Assembly (NCBI GenBank): GCA_963831645.1
Contig: CAWHQZ010000013.1
Location: 186,001 to 250,000 of the forward strand
From: CAWHQZ01 sp963831645
GTDB lineage: Bacteria > Pseudomonadota > Alphaproteobacteria > Rhizobiales > Aestuariivirgaceae
Direction: 5' to 3'
Length of the DNA: 64,000 nt
This document shows positions 55,167-63,829 of the stretch, piece by piece. The notes beneath the pieces were generated by a model. The model had not been told where the DNA came from. It saw only the letters and a program-made list of their open reading frames with translations, and ran no database searches. Made by a program: the position numbers and the translations under genes. How positions within the stretch are numbered: the first letter of the stretch is position 1; each line of letters opens with the position of its first letter.

Positions 55167-56714
55167 ATGCGCAAAGGACTGCCGCTGCAACGGTTCGAGG
55201 AGCGGACCGTTCCCGATCTGCTCGACCGGTCGCGGCAATTCGGCCTCGAGCGGCCGATCCTGGTCACCGCCGCGCCCGATCGTTCGCTCAGCTACGGCGA
55301 GTTTCTCGACCGGGTGGCCGGTTGCGCCGCCGCACTGGCGGCGCGCTTTGAGCCGGGGACCAGAGTGGCCTGTTTGCTCGCCAACGGCGAAAGCTACCTG
55401 ATCTTGCGCTACGCGCTCGCCTGCGCCGGGCTCGTGGAAGTCGCCGTCAACGGCGGCCACAAGGGGGCGGTGTTGCGCGGCATGCTGGCGAGCGTGCGGC
55501 CGGAAGTCATCGTGGTCGCCGACCGCTTCCGGGACAACCTCACCGGCTGCGGCTACGATCTGGGCACGGTGAGGTTGCTCGGCGAGGAGGCGCTTGCCGG
55601 CCTCGTCGAGGAGCGCATCGACTGGGACCGGCGGCCCAGAGCTGCCATCGGACCCCGCGATGCCTGCCGGATCCTGTTCTCGTCCGGCACCACGGGCGCC
55701 TCCAAGGCGGTCGAGCTATCCCACGCCTATGAGGTCTATACGGGCGAGCGCCACGTCGACCTGCTGGATATCGGCATCGACGACCGCTGGCTCTACGTGA
55801 CGCCGATGTTCCACATCGATGCCGTCTACATCTTCTCGATCCTGCTGCACACCGGCGGCGCCCTGGCGCTGGCGCCCGATTTCTCGGCGTCCCGCTTCTG
55901 GCAGGATGCGGAACGTACCCGGGCAAGCTATCTCTGCTACGTCGGATCGATCCTGCCCATCCTGCTCAAGGGCGAGGGACCGCGACAGCCGACGCCGCTG
56001 CGGTTTGCCGTCGGGGGCGGGGCGACCGCGGAGCAGATCCGGCAGTTCGAGCGGCGGTTCGGCGTCGTGGTGCTGGAGGCGTTCGCCATGACCGAATGCA
56101 TCGCCTGCACGTTCAGCACCGTCTCGACGCGCAAGCCGGGAGCGGTGGGCCGACCGGTTCCGGGCTACGAGGTGGCGATCCTCGGCCGCGAGGGTGAGCG
56201 CCTGCCGGCTGGGACGGCGGGCGAGATCGCCGTCCGCGCCGAGGAACCTTGCGCCATCTTCACCCGCTACGTCGGCGATCCGGAGGCGACGGCGGAAGCG
56301 ATGCGCGGCGGCTGGTTCCACACCGGCGATCAGGGCTCCTTCGATGAAGAGGGCTATTGCTATTTTCTGGGCCGCCTGAAGGATGCGATCCGGGTGGGCG
56401 GAGAGAACGTCTCGGCCCAGGAGCTGGAAGCGATCGCCGACAGCCACCCGGCGGTCGCCGCATCGGCGGCCGTCGCCGTGCCGGCCGAACTCGGCGAGGA
56501 CGACATCCTGCTCTATGTCGAGCTGAAATCCGGCGCGAGTGTCACGGGCGAAGAGCTGTTTGACTTCATACGTGCGCGCGCGGCGAAGTTCATGGTGCCG
56601 CGCTACATCCGCTTTATGGAGCGGCTGCCGCGCACGGCCACCGAAAAAGTGCAGAAATCGGCATTGCCGCGCCGGATCCAGGGCCACACGGAAGAGAGAA
56701 TGGGATCGAGATAA
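55167..56714 (+). CDS. AMP-dependent acyl/aryl-CoA synthetase-like ligase
   Basis: 515 residues, ANL superfamily: P-loop LFSSGTTGASKAVELSH, A5-type motif LEAFAMTECIACTFS, GWFHTGDQGSFDEEGY, hinge LKDAIRVGGENVSAQELEAI and the catalytic Lys in RTATEKVQKSALP. It activates a carboxylic acid as adenylate, then CoA thioester. It resembles caiC/fadD-like ligases; the acid is unknown. ATG 55167 (MRKGLPLQRFEERTVPDLL) is chosen over GTG 55152. It is divergent from the GNAT gene and might act on a product of the YcaO cluster, but evidence is only proximity. Confidence 0.9.
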   Translation: MRKGLPLQRFEERTVPDLLDRSRQFGLERPILVTAAPDRSLSYGEFLDRVAGCAAALAARFEPGTRVACLLANGESYLILRYALACAGLVEVAVNGGHKGAVLRGMLASVRPEVIVVADRFRDNLTGCGYDLGTVRLLGEEALAGLVEERIDWDRRPRAAIGPRDACRILFSSGTTGASKAVELSHAYEVYTGERHVDLLDIGIDDRWLYVTPMFHIDAVYIFSILLHTGGALALAPDFSASRFWQDAERTRASYLCYVGSILPILLKGEGPRQPTPLRFAVGGGATAEQIRQFERRFGVVVLEAFAMTECIACTFSTVSTRKPGAVGRPVPGYEVAILGREGERLPAGTAGEIAVRAEEPCAIFTRYVGDPEATAEAMRGGWFHTGDQGSFDEEGYCYFLGRLKDAIRVGGENVSAQELEAIADSHPAVAASAAVAVPAELGEDDILLYVELKSGASVTGEELFDFIRARAAKFMVPRYIRFMERLPRTATEKVQKSALPRRIQGHTEERMGSR

Positions 56715-56754
56715 CCCGCCTCTCTGTCGAGCGGCTATAAATCCCAGACTGCAT

Positions 56755-57569
56755 CTACGGCTCAGCGAAATACTTCTTGTCGTTGGATCCTTGAACGGCA
56801 AGGCGGTTTTGACCTGTGCCTTGTCCCAGTGCTCGCAAACTTTGGCACGACGTTATGGCGCTCTTCGCCGCCTTCGTCGTCTCCGTAGCGCCAGTGAGAC
56901 GAGTGCCAGCACAAGCTGGATTTCCTCCTGATAGCCAGTCTTCACCCGGCTTGAAATGCGTTTGTTTTGTCAGTTCGCTGAGTGCGTCGTTCAGGTCTTG
57001 GGCGACATCGCATCCGATGCTGCCGGTTTTCATGAGCAACAGGATGCCGTTCATCCAGCGATGCCAGTCAGGCCGGCGCCCGGCGCGCTGAAGTAGGTAT
57101 CCGATTGCGGGTGCTCTCCGTTGTGCATGAACATGCGAAGCCGCCTCGGCAAAGAGATTCGGATTGCGCTCATGGCGTTGTAGTCGAGCGCCCTTTGGAA
57201 TGAATTCGACCGCCTCCGGAAAGTTTCCGCGGAACAGATAGACGTCGGCGATCGCCCAATGAAGGTCGTAGTCGAGGGGATCGAGATCGATCGCGTCCCT
57301 GGCTAGTTGTTCGGCTCTTGGAAGCCGCGTGTTCTATCGGTGCGTTCGTCCAGGATGATGGACCAACTCTCGTGTACGCTCAAAGCGAGGGCGTACGCTT
57401 TCCACGCCATGGCGCGCGGGAACGTACGCGGCGCGGCAAGCTCGTCCAGCAGCTTGTAACTGTTTTGGAAGACCACCTCCGCCGAATTGCCCGCCCGTGC
57501 AGTGGGTGGAAAGACCGAAACCGCGTCGGCGAACTTGTTGTACAGCTCCGGAGTGTCAGCACCCTTCAA
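56755..57569 (-). pseudogene. Decayed copy of the adjacent TPR-like protein
   Basis: Read on the minus strand it follows the intact gene at 57,728-58,666 over most of its length. The N-terminal part (ELYNKFADAVSVFPPTARAG, FPRAMAWKAYALALSVHESW) ends at a stop near 57,303. A second frame then carries DLHWAIADVYLF, RNPNLFAEAAS and RRPDWHRWMNGILLLMKTGS before diverging. The expected start codon is TTG, and the frame is lost near 57,300. These changes look like ordinary decay after duplication. Confidence 0.78.
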
Positions 57570-57656
57570 GGTATCATCCCCTCATCTATGCCGGTTCGTC
57601 ACTTTGATCAGTGGCCCGTGCGAGTCGATAGCGCTCACTGCCGGGCTTACTCAAGG

Positions 57657-57720
57657 CGGCGAGCCGAAGGCCTCGAGAGGGTTGGATAGGTCTCCGGCTG
57701 GCGCAGTCGGGTGATTCGCC
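57657..57720 (-). pseudogene. Remnant of an adenylate cyclase 3' end
   Basis: GCGAGCCGAAGGCCTCGAGA and the following bases align with 58,734-58,795, the last codons of the second cyclase, with roughly 80 percent identity by eye. It lies between the intact TPR gene and its decayed copy, so the duplication unit was cyclase 3' end plus TPR gene. Confidence 0.7.
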
Positions 57721-57727
57721 AGACCGA

Positions 57728-58666
57728 TTACCGCCACAGCTCGTTTATGGCGGACATGAAATAGGCTTTGTCGGCCTTGTCGCCGAACGGTAGGGCGGTT
57801 TCCACCTGGGCGCGCTTCCAGTGGCCAAAAGTATCGCGGAAGAACTGGATTTCGCGTTTCGCCGCAGCCTGACACCTGGCCGCGAGGCGCTGCAGGGCGG
57901 TGCGGTCGTCCCGGTCCTTCGTTTTCCTGGCCTTGCCCGCAAGGAGCTTCGATTTCTTCTGGTACGCGGCCGCGAGCACCAGATGGATCTCTTCCTGGTA
58001 GAGCTCTTCATCGGCGTGCGCGTGTGTGGCCTTCAATTCTTCAAGCGCGAGATTGAGAAAGGTTTCCTCGTTGCCGCCGCGGCGTCTGCCCTCTCGTCCG
58101 GCTTTCATCAGCAACAGAATGCCGTGCATCCAGTGATGCCAGTCGGGCCGGCGCTTCGCCCTGTTGAAATATTTATCGGCCTCGTCGTGATCGCCGTAGT
58201 GCATGAAGGCAGTGGCCGCTTCGGCAAAGAGGTTCGGATTGCGCTCGTCCTCATTGAGGAATAGCGCTCTTTTGAATGCCTTCACCGCGCCGGCGAAGTC
58301 CTTTTGCATCAGGCGCACGTCGCCGAGCGCCCAATGAAGATCGTGGTCGAACCTGTCGAGCTTTATGGCAGCTTCAGCGAGATCTTCGGCGGCCTGAAGC
58401 CGTTTCGCAGGCGGCATGCGGCGTTCCGCTGCCGCTGCCGGAAGAGGCCAGTTTTCGTAAACGCTCAACGCCAGAGCATACGCCTTCCAGGCCATGGCGC
58501 GCGCGAAAGGTGCCTTGTCTTTCTCGACCTTGGCGAGCTCGCTCAATAGCGTGTAACTCTCGGCGAAAACCTGCTTGGCCGACTTGTTGGCCGTCGGCGT
58601 CGGCGGAAAGCTCCGCACTGCCTGGACGAATTTCCGGTAAAGGTCCTCGCTCTCGGTTCCGCGCAT
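57728..58666 (-). CDS. TPR-like protein of unknown function
   Basis: 312 residues, helical repeats throughout: ARAMAWKAYALALSVYENWP, FDHDLHWALGDVRLMQKDFA, RNPNLFAEAATAFMHYGDHD and RPDWHHWMHGILLLMKAGRE fit TPR-type units; no signal peptide. ATG 58666 (MRGTESEDLYRKF) is chosen over an in-frame GTG at 58684. It lies directly downstream of the second cyclase, and a decayed copy lies downstream of it. It may be a scaffold for the cyclase. Confidence 0.82.
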   Translation of the reverse strand: MRGTESEDLYRKFVQAVRSFPPTPTANKSAKQVFAESYTLLSELAKVEKDKAPFARAMAWKAYALALSVYENWPLPAAAAERRMPPAKRLQAAEDLAEAAIKLDRFDHDLHWALGDVRLMQKDFAGAVKAFKRALFLNEDERNPNLFAEAATAFMHYGDHDEADKYFNRAKRRPDWHHWMHGILLLMKAGREGRRRGGNEETFLNLALEELKATHAHADEELYQEEIHLVLAAAYQKKSKLLAGKARKTKDRDDRTALQRLAARCQAAAKREIQFFRDTFGHWKRAQVETALPFGDKADKAYFMSAINELWR

Positions 58667-58720
58667 CGTTTTGGTTCCCCTCACACTACATGATGACTCG
58701 GTTGGACGGCCGAGTCGACA

Positions 58721-60646
58721 TCACTCGAGACCTGCGAGCCGCAGGCCCTCGAGAAGGTTGGACATGTCTTCCGGCCGGCGCAGGCGGGTGACGCCCTGCT
58801 GCCTGGCGACCGTCCAGCCAGGCCGCCGTTCGATGAACGCTCTCATGCAGCGCCCGGCCGTTTCGGCATGTTCGCCCGTGGCTCCGGTGGCGGCGAGGCG
58901 GGCGTGCGAGGCGGCCAGGATGAGCAGCAATTCATCGCTCGGAGTGACGACGCGATCGACCTCGGCAATGGCTTCCTGGTATTCGCCGATGAAATAGAAG
59001 CACCATCCGAGTGCGGAGCGGTACCAGTCGGGAAAGTGCGGGTTGGCGCGCATGGCGAACCGGATCTGGCCGATGGCTTCGCGATGTTTGCCGGCGAAGC
59101 AGGTCAGATCCGCCATTTCGGCGTGCAGGTCGGCCTCGTTGCGGTTGATCTCGAGCGCCCGCTCGTACTCCAGCATCGCCCGGTCGAACTTGCCGCTGTT
59201 CGAGCACACGCTCGCCAGAGCCCAGTGGGTATCGTGATCGCCGGGAGCAAGAGCGACCGCCTTTTGCGCCTGCTCCTCGGCGAGCGGCAGCACGCCCTCG
59301 TCGCTCCAGCCGTGCTTCCATTGCAGGATCTTGAGATAGGCGAGCCAGCCGTGCGGCCGGGCGTAGCGCGGGTCGAGCTCGGCTGCGCGTTCGAACCACC
59401 GTTGCGCGGTTTCGAGCGTGGCCAGGGTTTCCGAGGAGGAGAGGAATTCGTTGGTGTGGTGAAGGCCCTTGAGGAACGCGTCATAGGCGCTGACGTTGTC
59501 CGTTTCCTTGCGGAAGGCGCGCGCCAGCTCGGCGTGCGAGAGCTTGACCACCAGCGCCATGACGATCTTGCGGCAGACTTCGTCCTGAACTTCGAACAGC
59601 TGCTCCATCGCCGAGATGTAGCGGTCGGCCCACAAATGCCGGCCGGTGCGGGTCTCGATCAGCTGGGCGTTGATCCGGATCTGGGTTCCCGAACGCTGCA
59701 CGCTGCCTTCGACCATGTAGTCGACGGCGAGCTCGCGGCGGATGCGCTCGTGGCTCACATGCTGGCCCTTGTAGGAAAGGGCGGTATTGGCGGCGATGAC
59801 GAACAGATTGGCGAAGCGCGACAGATCGGTGGTCAGATCGTTGGTGAGGCCGTCGCAGAAATACTCCTGCTCGGGATCGCTGCTCAGGTTCTCGAACGGC
59901 AGCACCACGATCTCCGGCTGATGGCTGCGGTCCTCCGACCATGTCCGTTGCCGGATGACGCCTTCGCCGCCCTCCGCCCGGGAGTAGGGAATCCCATTTT
60001 GTCGGCCGGGCTTGCCGGGCCGGGCGGTCTGGTAGACCTGAATGGGCTCGGCGATGTTCTTCAAGCGCAGGAAGCCGAGCTCCTCGAAACGAAGCGGCGT
60101 GCGCCCCTTGACGTTCCAATAGGCGAGGCCGGAAAGAGCGATGCCGCCGGGCGGCGAAAGCGCTTCGATGCGCACCGCGACATTCACGTCGTTGCCGTAA
60201 ATATCGTCGTCCTCGATGATGATGTCGCCGACATTGATCCCGACGCGGTACTGCAGTTCAGGCCGGGCCGTTCCGTTCGCCGGCTCGGCTGGGAGGCAGC
60301 CCTGCATGCGGCCGCCGCAATCGACGGCTTCGACCACGCTCTGGAAAATCGCCAGAATGCCGTCACCGGTTTTCTTGACGATACGTCCGCGATAGCGCTT
60401 GATCAGCGGCTCGATGACATTGGCGACGTCGGATTTGTATTTGCCGTGGGTGCCCTCCTCGTCGGCGCCCATGAGCGAGCTGTAACTCACGGCGTCGGCA
60501 ACGAAGATGGCGGCCAGTTGCCGTTCCTGAATGCGCGCCAGCAAACGTTTGCACTCCAGAAGAATTCGCCCGCGCGGCAAGCTACCACGGACTCGCGGCA
60601 GCTTGCCACACGGTCGCATCTCGAGGCACCGCACATGTTGATTCAT
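58721..60646 (-). CDS. Class III adenylate/guanylate cyclase with TPR-rich C-terminus (2)
   Basis: 641 residues. The cyclase domain (about 40-205) has both catalytic metal Asp (IFVADAVSYSSLMGADEEGT, KTGDGILAIF) and NDVNVAVRIEALSPPGG. The middle domain has IVVLPFENLSSDPEQEYFCD and LTNDLTTDLSRFANLFVIAA, followed by TPR units (RWFERAAELDPRYARPHGWL to the end). The domain order matches the first cyclase but sequence identity is modest. The N-terminal 35 residues are Arg/Cys-rich and a later start is possible. It is preceded closely by a small membrane protein gene and followed by a TPR gene. Confidence 0.88.
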   Translation of the reverse strand: MNQHVRCLEMRPCGKLPRVRGSLPRGRILLECKRLLARIQERQLAAIFVADAVSYSSLMGADEEGTHGKYKSDVANVIEPLIKRYRGRIVKKTGDGILAIFQSVVEAVDCGGRMQGCLPAEPANGTARPELQYRVGINVGDIIIEDDDIYGNDVNVAVRIEALSPPGGIALSGLAYWNVKGRTPLRFEELGFLRLKNIAEPIQVYQTARPGKPGRQNGIPYSRAEGGEGVIRQRTWSEDRSHQPEIVVLPFENLSSDPEQEYFCDGLTNDLTTDLSRFANLFVIAANTALSYKGQHVSHERIRRELAVDYMVEGSVQRSGTQIRINAQLIETRTGRHLWADRYISAMEQLFEVQDEVCRKIVMALVVKLSHAELARAFRKETDNVSAYDAFLKGLHHTNEFLSSSETLATLETAQRWFERAAELDPRYARPHGWLAYLKILQWKHGWSDEGVLPLAEEQAQKAVALAPGDHDTHWALASVCSNSGKFDRAMLEYERALEINRNEADLHAEMADLTCFAGKHREAIGQIRFAMRANPHFPDWYRSALGWCFYFIGEYQEAIAEVDRVVTPSDELLLILAASHARLAATGATGEHAETAGRCMRAFIERRPGWTVARQQGVTRLRRPEDMSNLLEGLRLAGLE

Positions 60647-60655
60647 GTAAACCTG

Positions 60656-60907
60656 CTAGCGGCGCCCACAGAGCTGCGGGTCGGCAGGCGCCGCGACTTG
60701 CGTGCCCGCACCCCGCAAGGACACCACACGAGACGGGGTTTCGGCGACTGCGGTCTTGTCCGCTGCCTGGCAGTCCGGCGTCGCGGCGAGGCTGGTGATG
60801 AGCTGCAGAACGATCACGGCGGCCAGAACGAGAAACCAGGCGCAGGTTATCTCGTTCCGGCGAAGGCCCTTTTCTTCGACGGCGCTCCAGTATTCCTGAG
60901 TAGCCAT
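60656..60907 (-). CDS. Small single-helix membrane protein
   Basis: 83 residues: cytoplasmic N-terminus (MATQEYWSAVEEKGLRRNEI), one membrane helix (CAWFLVLAAVIVLQLITSLA) and a Pro/Ala-rich outer tail. ATG 60907 follows GGAGGAGC, an excellent ribosome site. Its stop is 9 bases before the second cyclase start, so the two are probably translated from one transcript. Confidence 0.7.
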   Translation of the reverse strand: MATQEYWSAVEEKGLRRNEITCAWFLVLAAVIVLQLITSLAATPDCQAADKTAVAETPSRVVSLRGAGTQVAAPADPQLCGRR

Positions 60908-61071
60908 ATGCTCCTCCCTGCGTGTTGAACGCAAAGCTGGCGGGAAGCTAGGCAACAAGGCTCGATCAGGATGTGGGATTTCGCACATCGCGCGATGCCG
61001 CCGCGATGCCTTGAAATCGCGATGGATTCGCGGTTGTGTGGCGCTGGCAAACACTAGAGGGAGCAAGCATC

Positions 61072-61630
61072 ATGGCAGAAACGCCTCCGCCGGCCGATCC
61101 GGGCGCCCCGGCAACCGACTTTCGCCTGCCCGGCACCGACGGGAAGACCTATTCGCTCGCCGACGTCGCCGGCGAAAAAGGCACCGTCATCGCCTTCATC
61201 TGCAATCACTGTCCCTATGTGAAGGCGGTCATCGACAGGCTCGCCGCCGATGCGCGGGTGTTGATGAAGGAAGGAATCGGCGTTGCGGCAATCTGCTCGA
61301 ACGACGCGAAGGCATACCCGGAAGATTCGTTCGCCAACATGAAGGGCTTTGCCAAAGCAGCACGATCTGCCGTTTCCCTACCTTCATGACGAAACCCAGC
61401 AAGTGGCGCGCGCCTATGGTGCGGTGTGCACGCCCGACTTCTTCGGCTACGACAAGGCGCGCAAGCTCCAGTACCGCGGCAGACTCGATGAGGGACGTAC
61501 GGGTCCCGTTCCGGCGGGCACGCGGCGCGATCTCGTGGAGGCCATGCGCACCATCGCCGCAACGGGCGACGCTCCCTCGGGCCAGATCGCCTCGATGGGT
61601 TGCTCCATCAAGTGGAAGCACGATTCATGA
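61072..61630 (+). CDS. Redoxin/AhpC-TSA-type thioredoxin-fold protein (one frameshift)
   Basis: About 185 residues when joined: ATDFRLPGTDGKTYSLADVA, then the N-H-C-P-Y-V redox motif in FICNHCPYVKAVIDRLAADA, then a slip near 61,355 into AKQHDLPFPYLHDETQQVAR and YGAVCTPDFFGYDK. This belongs to the thioredoxin-like group with a single N-terminal Cys. Its stop overlaps the amine-oxidase start (ATGA at 61627-61630), so the two proteins are made together; a peroxide-handling role beside an H2O2-producing oxidase is likely. Confidence 0.87.
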
Positions 61631-63555
61631 ACCGGCCGGAAACGGCTACGCCCGCGCGCGCCGGAAGCGGCACGCCGGTCTGGCACGCGTGCGATCCCCT
61701 GACCGCGGACGAAATCACCATTGCGGCCGCGGCAGTCAGGGCCGGGGGCGGACTCGACGACGGCGCCTGGTTCGAGACGATTTCGCTCGATGAGGCTGAA
61801 AGGGACCTGCTGCTGGCCGGCGACCTCGAGAGCCGGCGCGCCTATGTGTGCTGCTATGAGCCTTCGAGCAACCGCACGTTCGCCGGGCTGGTCGATCTCG
61901 CGAAAGGCAAGCTCGTCCGATGGAAGCATGTTCCGGAGGTCCAGGCGCGCATCGTCATGGACGAGTTCGCCGAAGGCGGCCGCATCGCCAAGGCCGACCG
62001 GGCATTCCAGGAGGCCTGCCGCAAGCGGGGCATCACGAATCTCGAGAAGGTTCTGGTCGAGCCGTGGGCGGCCGGCCACTTCGGGCTCGCCGGCGAGGAG
62101 GGGGAGAGAATTGGTTACGGCCAGTGCTGGGTGGCCAACGAGGCCGGCGACAACCCTTATGCCCGGCCCATCGCCAACCTGCATCCGGTCATCGATCTGA
62201 GAAGGCGCCGGGTGCTGCGCGTCGACGACTTCGGGGTCGTTCCCCTGCCGCCCGATTCCGGCCCCATCCGCCTGACGCGGGGATTGCGGGCCGACCTGAA
62301 GCCGCTCGAGGTGAGCCAGCCGGAAGGAGCGAGCTTCACCGTCGAAGGCCACCTGGTGCGCTGGCAAAAGTGGCGGTTTCGCGTCGGCTTCAATGTCCGC
62401 GAGGGTCTGATTCTCCATGACATCGGCTATCTCGACGGCGAACGGCTGCGGCCGATCATGCGCCGCGCCTCGCTCGCCGAAATGGTCGTGCCCTATGGCG
62501 ATCCGCGGCGCGGCAGCTTCCGCCGCAACGCCTTCGACGTCGGCGAATACGGCATCGGCTCGCTGCTCGATTCGCTCAGTCTCGGTTGCGACTGCCTCGG
62601 CCACATCCACTACTTCGACGTCACGGCCCATGACTGGCACGGGCGGCCGGCGCCGATCCGCAACGCCATCTGCATGCACGAGGAGGACACGGGGCTCCTG
62701 TGGAAGTTCGGGGAATGGGGCCGGCCGCACGATGCCATCCGCGCCCGCGCCCGCCGCCTGGTGGTCTCGGCCTTCGCGACCATCGGCAACTATGTCTATG
62801 GTCTCTTCTGGTACTTCCATCAGGACGGGACGATCGGCGTCGAGGTCAAGGCGACCGGCATTCCTCTTCCTACCGGCCATGCCCGCGGACCCTGCTCGGA
62901 GTGGGGCGGGGCCATGGCGGATTGCATCGAGGGCAGCGTTCATCAGCATGTCTTCTCGTTCCGCTTCGACATGGCGGTCGACGGGCCGCTGAACGCCGTG
63001 CGGGAAATCAACTTCGAGCCGGCGCCGATGGGCCCCGACAATCCTCACGGCAATGCGATCCGCACCGTCACCACCGCGCTCGAAAGCGAACTGGCGGCCC
63101 AGCGCAACCTCAATCCCGAGACCGCGCGCACCTGGAAGGTCATCAATCCAGGCGTCCGCAACCGGTTCGGCGAGCCGGTCGGCTATCAGCTCGTGCCGGG
63201 CGTCAACGCGCTGCCGTTCCTTCATCCCGAGGCCCCGGTGGCGCGCCGGGCGCAGTTCATGTTCCGGCACTTCTGGGCGACCCGCTACGCGCCTGCCGAG
63301 CTCTATCCGGCCGGCTGGTATCCCAACCAGCATCGGGGCGGTGACGGCATCGCGAAATGGACGGCAGCCGACCGGCGCCTCGAAAACGAAGACGTGGTCG
63401 TCTGGTATACGCTCAACTACCATCACCTGCCGCGGCCCGAGGACTGGCCGGTGCAGCCGATGGTGCAGGCCGGATTCCACTGGATGCCGGCGGGCTTCTT
63501 CGACCGCAACCCGGCCCTCGACGTGCCGCCGCCGCAGGCGCAGCCGTGCCACTGA
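61627..63555 (+). CDS. Copper-containing primary-amine oxidase
   Basis: 642 residues; oxidises primary amines to aldehydes, NH3 and H2O2. Topaquinone precursor Tyr389 is in TIGNYVYGLFW (usual NY-D/E-Y/N is changed to NYVY), catalytic base Asp304 in NAFDVGEYGIG and copper ligands His439/His441 in VHQHVFSFRFD plus His600 in YHHLPRPEDWP. Spacing matches Arthrobacter globiformis enzyme (Tyr382, Asp298, His431/433). No signal peptide, so it is cytoplasmic. ATG overlaps the redoxin stop. A REP-like palindrome and hairpin follow. Confidence 0.94.
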   Translation: MNRPETATPARAGSGTPVWHACDPLTADEITIAAAAVRAGGGLDDGAWFETISLDEAERDLLLAGDLESRRAYVCCYEPSSNRTFAGLVDLAKGKLVRWKHVPEVQARIVMDEFAEGGRIAKADRAFQEACRKRGITNLEKVLVEPWAAGHFGLAGEEGERIGYGQCWVANEAGDNPYARPIANLHPVIDLRRRRVLRVDDFGVVPLPPDSGPIRLTRGLRADLKPLEVSQPEGASFTVEGHLVRWQKWRFRVGFNVREGLILHDIGYLDGERLRPIMRRASLAEMVVPYGDPRRGSFRRNAFDVGEYGIGSLLDSLSLGCDCLGHIHYFDVTAHDWHGRPAPIRNAICMHEEDTGLLWKFGEWGRPHDAIRARARRLVVSAFATIGNYVYGLFWYFHQDGTIGVEVKATGIPLPTGHARGPCSEWGGAMADCIEGSVHQHVFSFRFDMAVDGPLNAVREINFEPAPMGPDNPHGNAIRTVTTALESELAAQRNLNPETARTWKVINPGVRNRFGEPVGYQLVPGVNALPFLHPEAPVARRAQFMFRHFWATRYAPAELYPAGWYPNQHRGGDGIAKWTAADRRLENEDVVVWYTLNYHHLPRPEDWPVQPMVQAGFHWMPAGFFDRNPALDVPPPQAQPCH

Positions 63556-63665
63556 CGAGCGGTCTGCGGATTGATCCGCGCATCGAGCCTGGCCCGCAAA
63601 GAGCCGGCCACGGAGCCCCCGTCGTCATCTGGGCAAGGCCGCTATCGCTGAACGAAAACCGCGTC

Positions 63666-63692
63666 GTCATACCAGCGAAAGCTGGTATCCAG
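63666..63692. repeat. REP-like interspersed palindrome
   Basis: ATACCAGC-GAAA-GCTGGTAT is a perfect 8-base stem with a GAAA loop followed by CCAG, a form common in alphaproteobacterial intergenic repeats. It lies 111 bases after the amine oxidase stop. Confidence 0.65.
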
Positions 63693-63724
63693 CTTTGAGC
63701 GGTCCAACCATGGAAACAATCGTC

Positions 63725-63757
63725 ATGGCCGGGCTCAGACCCGGCCATCCTCTTTTT
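63725..63757. terminator. Hairpin with T-run after the amine oxidase
   Basis: ATGGCCGGG and CCCGGCCAT form a perfect 9-base stem with a CTCAGA loop, followed by CCTC and five T (63,753-63,757). It suits intrinsic termination of the redoxin-oxidase transcript, though this palindrome is also a common rhizobial dispersed repeat. Confidence 0.65.
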
Positions 63758-63796
63758 AGGCTGGCGTTTGCGCAAGTGTCGTTTGGTGTGCTACAT

Positions 63797-63806
63797 TGTA
63801 GCTACA
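63797..63806. promoter_or_regulatory. TGTAGCTACA operator-like dyad before antitoxin gene
   Basis: A perfect 10-base palindrome 24 bases upstream of the RelB-like start; RelB/DinJ antitoxins repress their own operon through such sites. Confidence 0.5.
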
Positions 63807-63829
63807 GTGCCAAGGAAAGGACTGCGTAC

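Noticed and set aside
52177..55401. A 1,074-codon plus-strand open frame
   Set aside because: Beyond 52,588 it is antisense to the first cyclase and the GNAT gene. It has low-complexity Arg/Gly/Val composition and no domain; long antisense frames are common in GC-rich DNA.
58868..60928. A 686-codon plus-strand open frame
   Set aside because: Antisense to the second cyclase, whose motifs are clear; no recognisable family.
61447..63552. A 701-codon minus-strand open frame
   Set aside because: Antisense to the copper amine oxidase, which has all catalytic residues; no family features.
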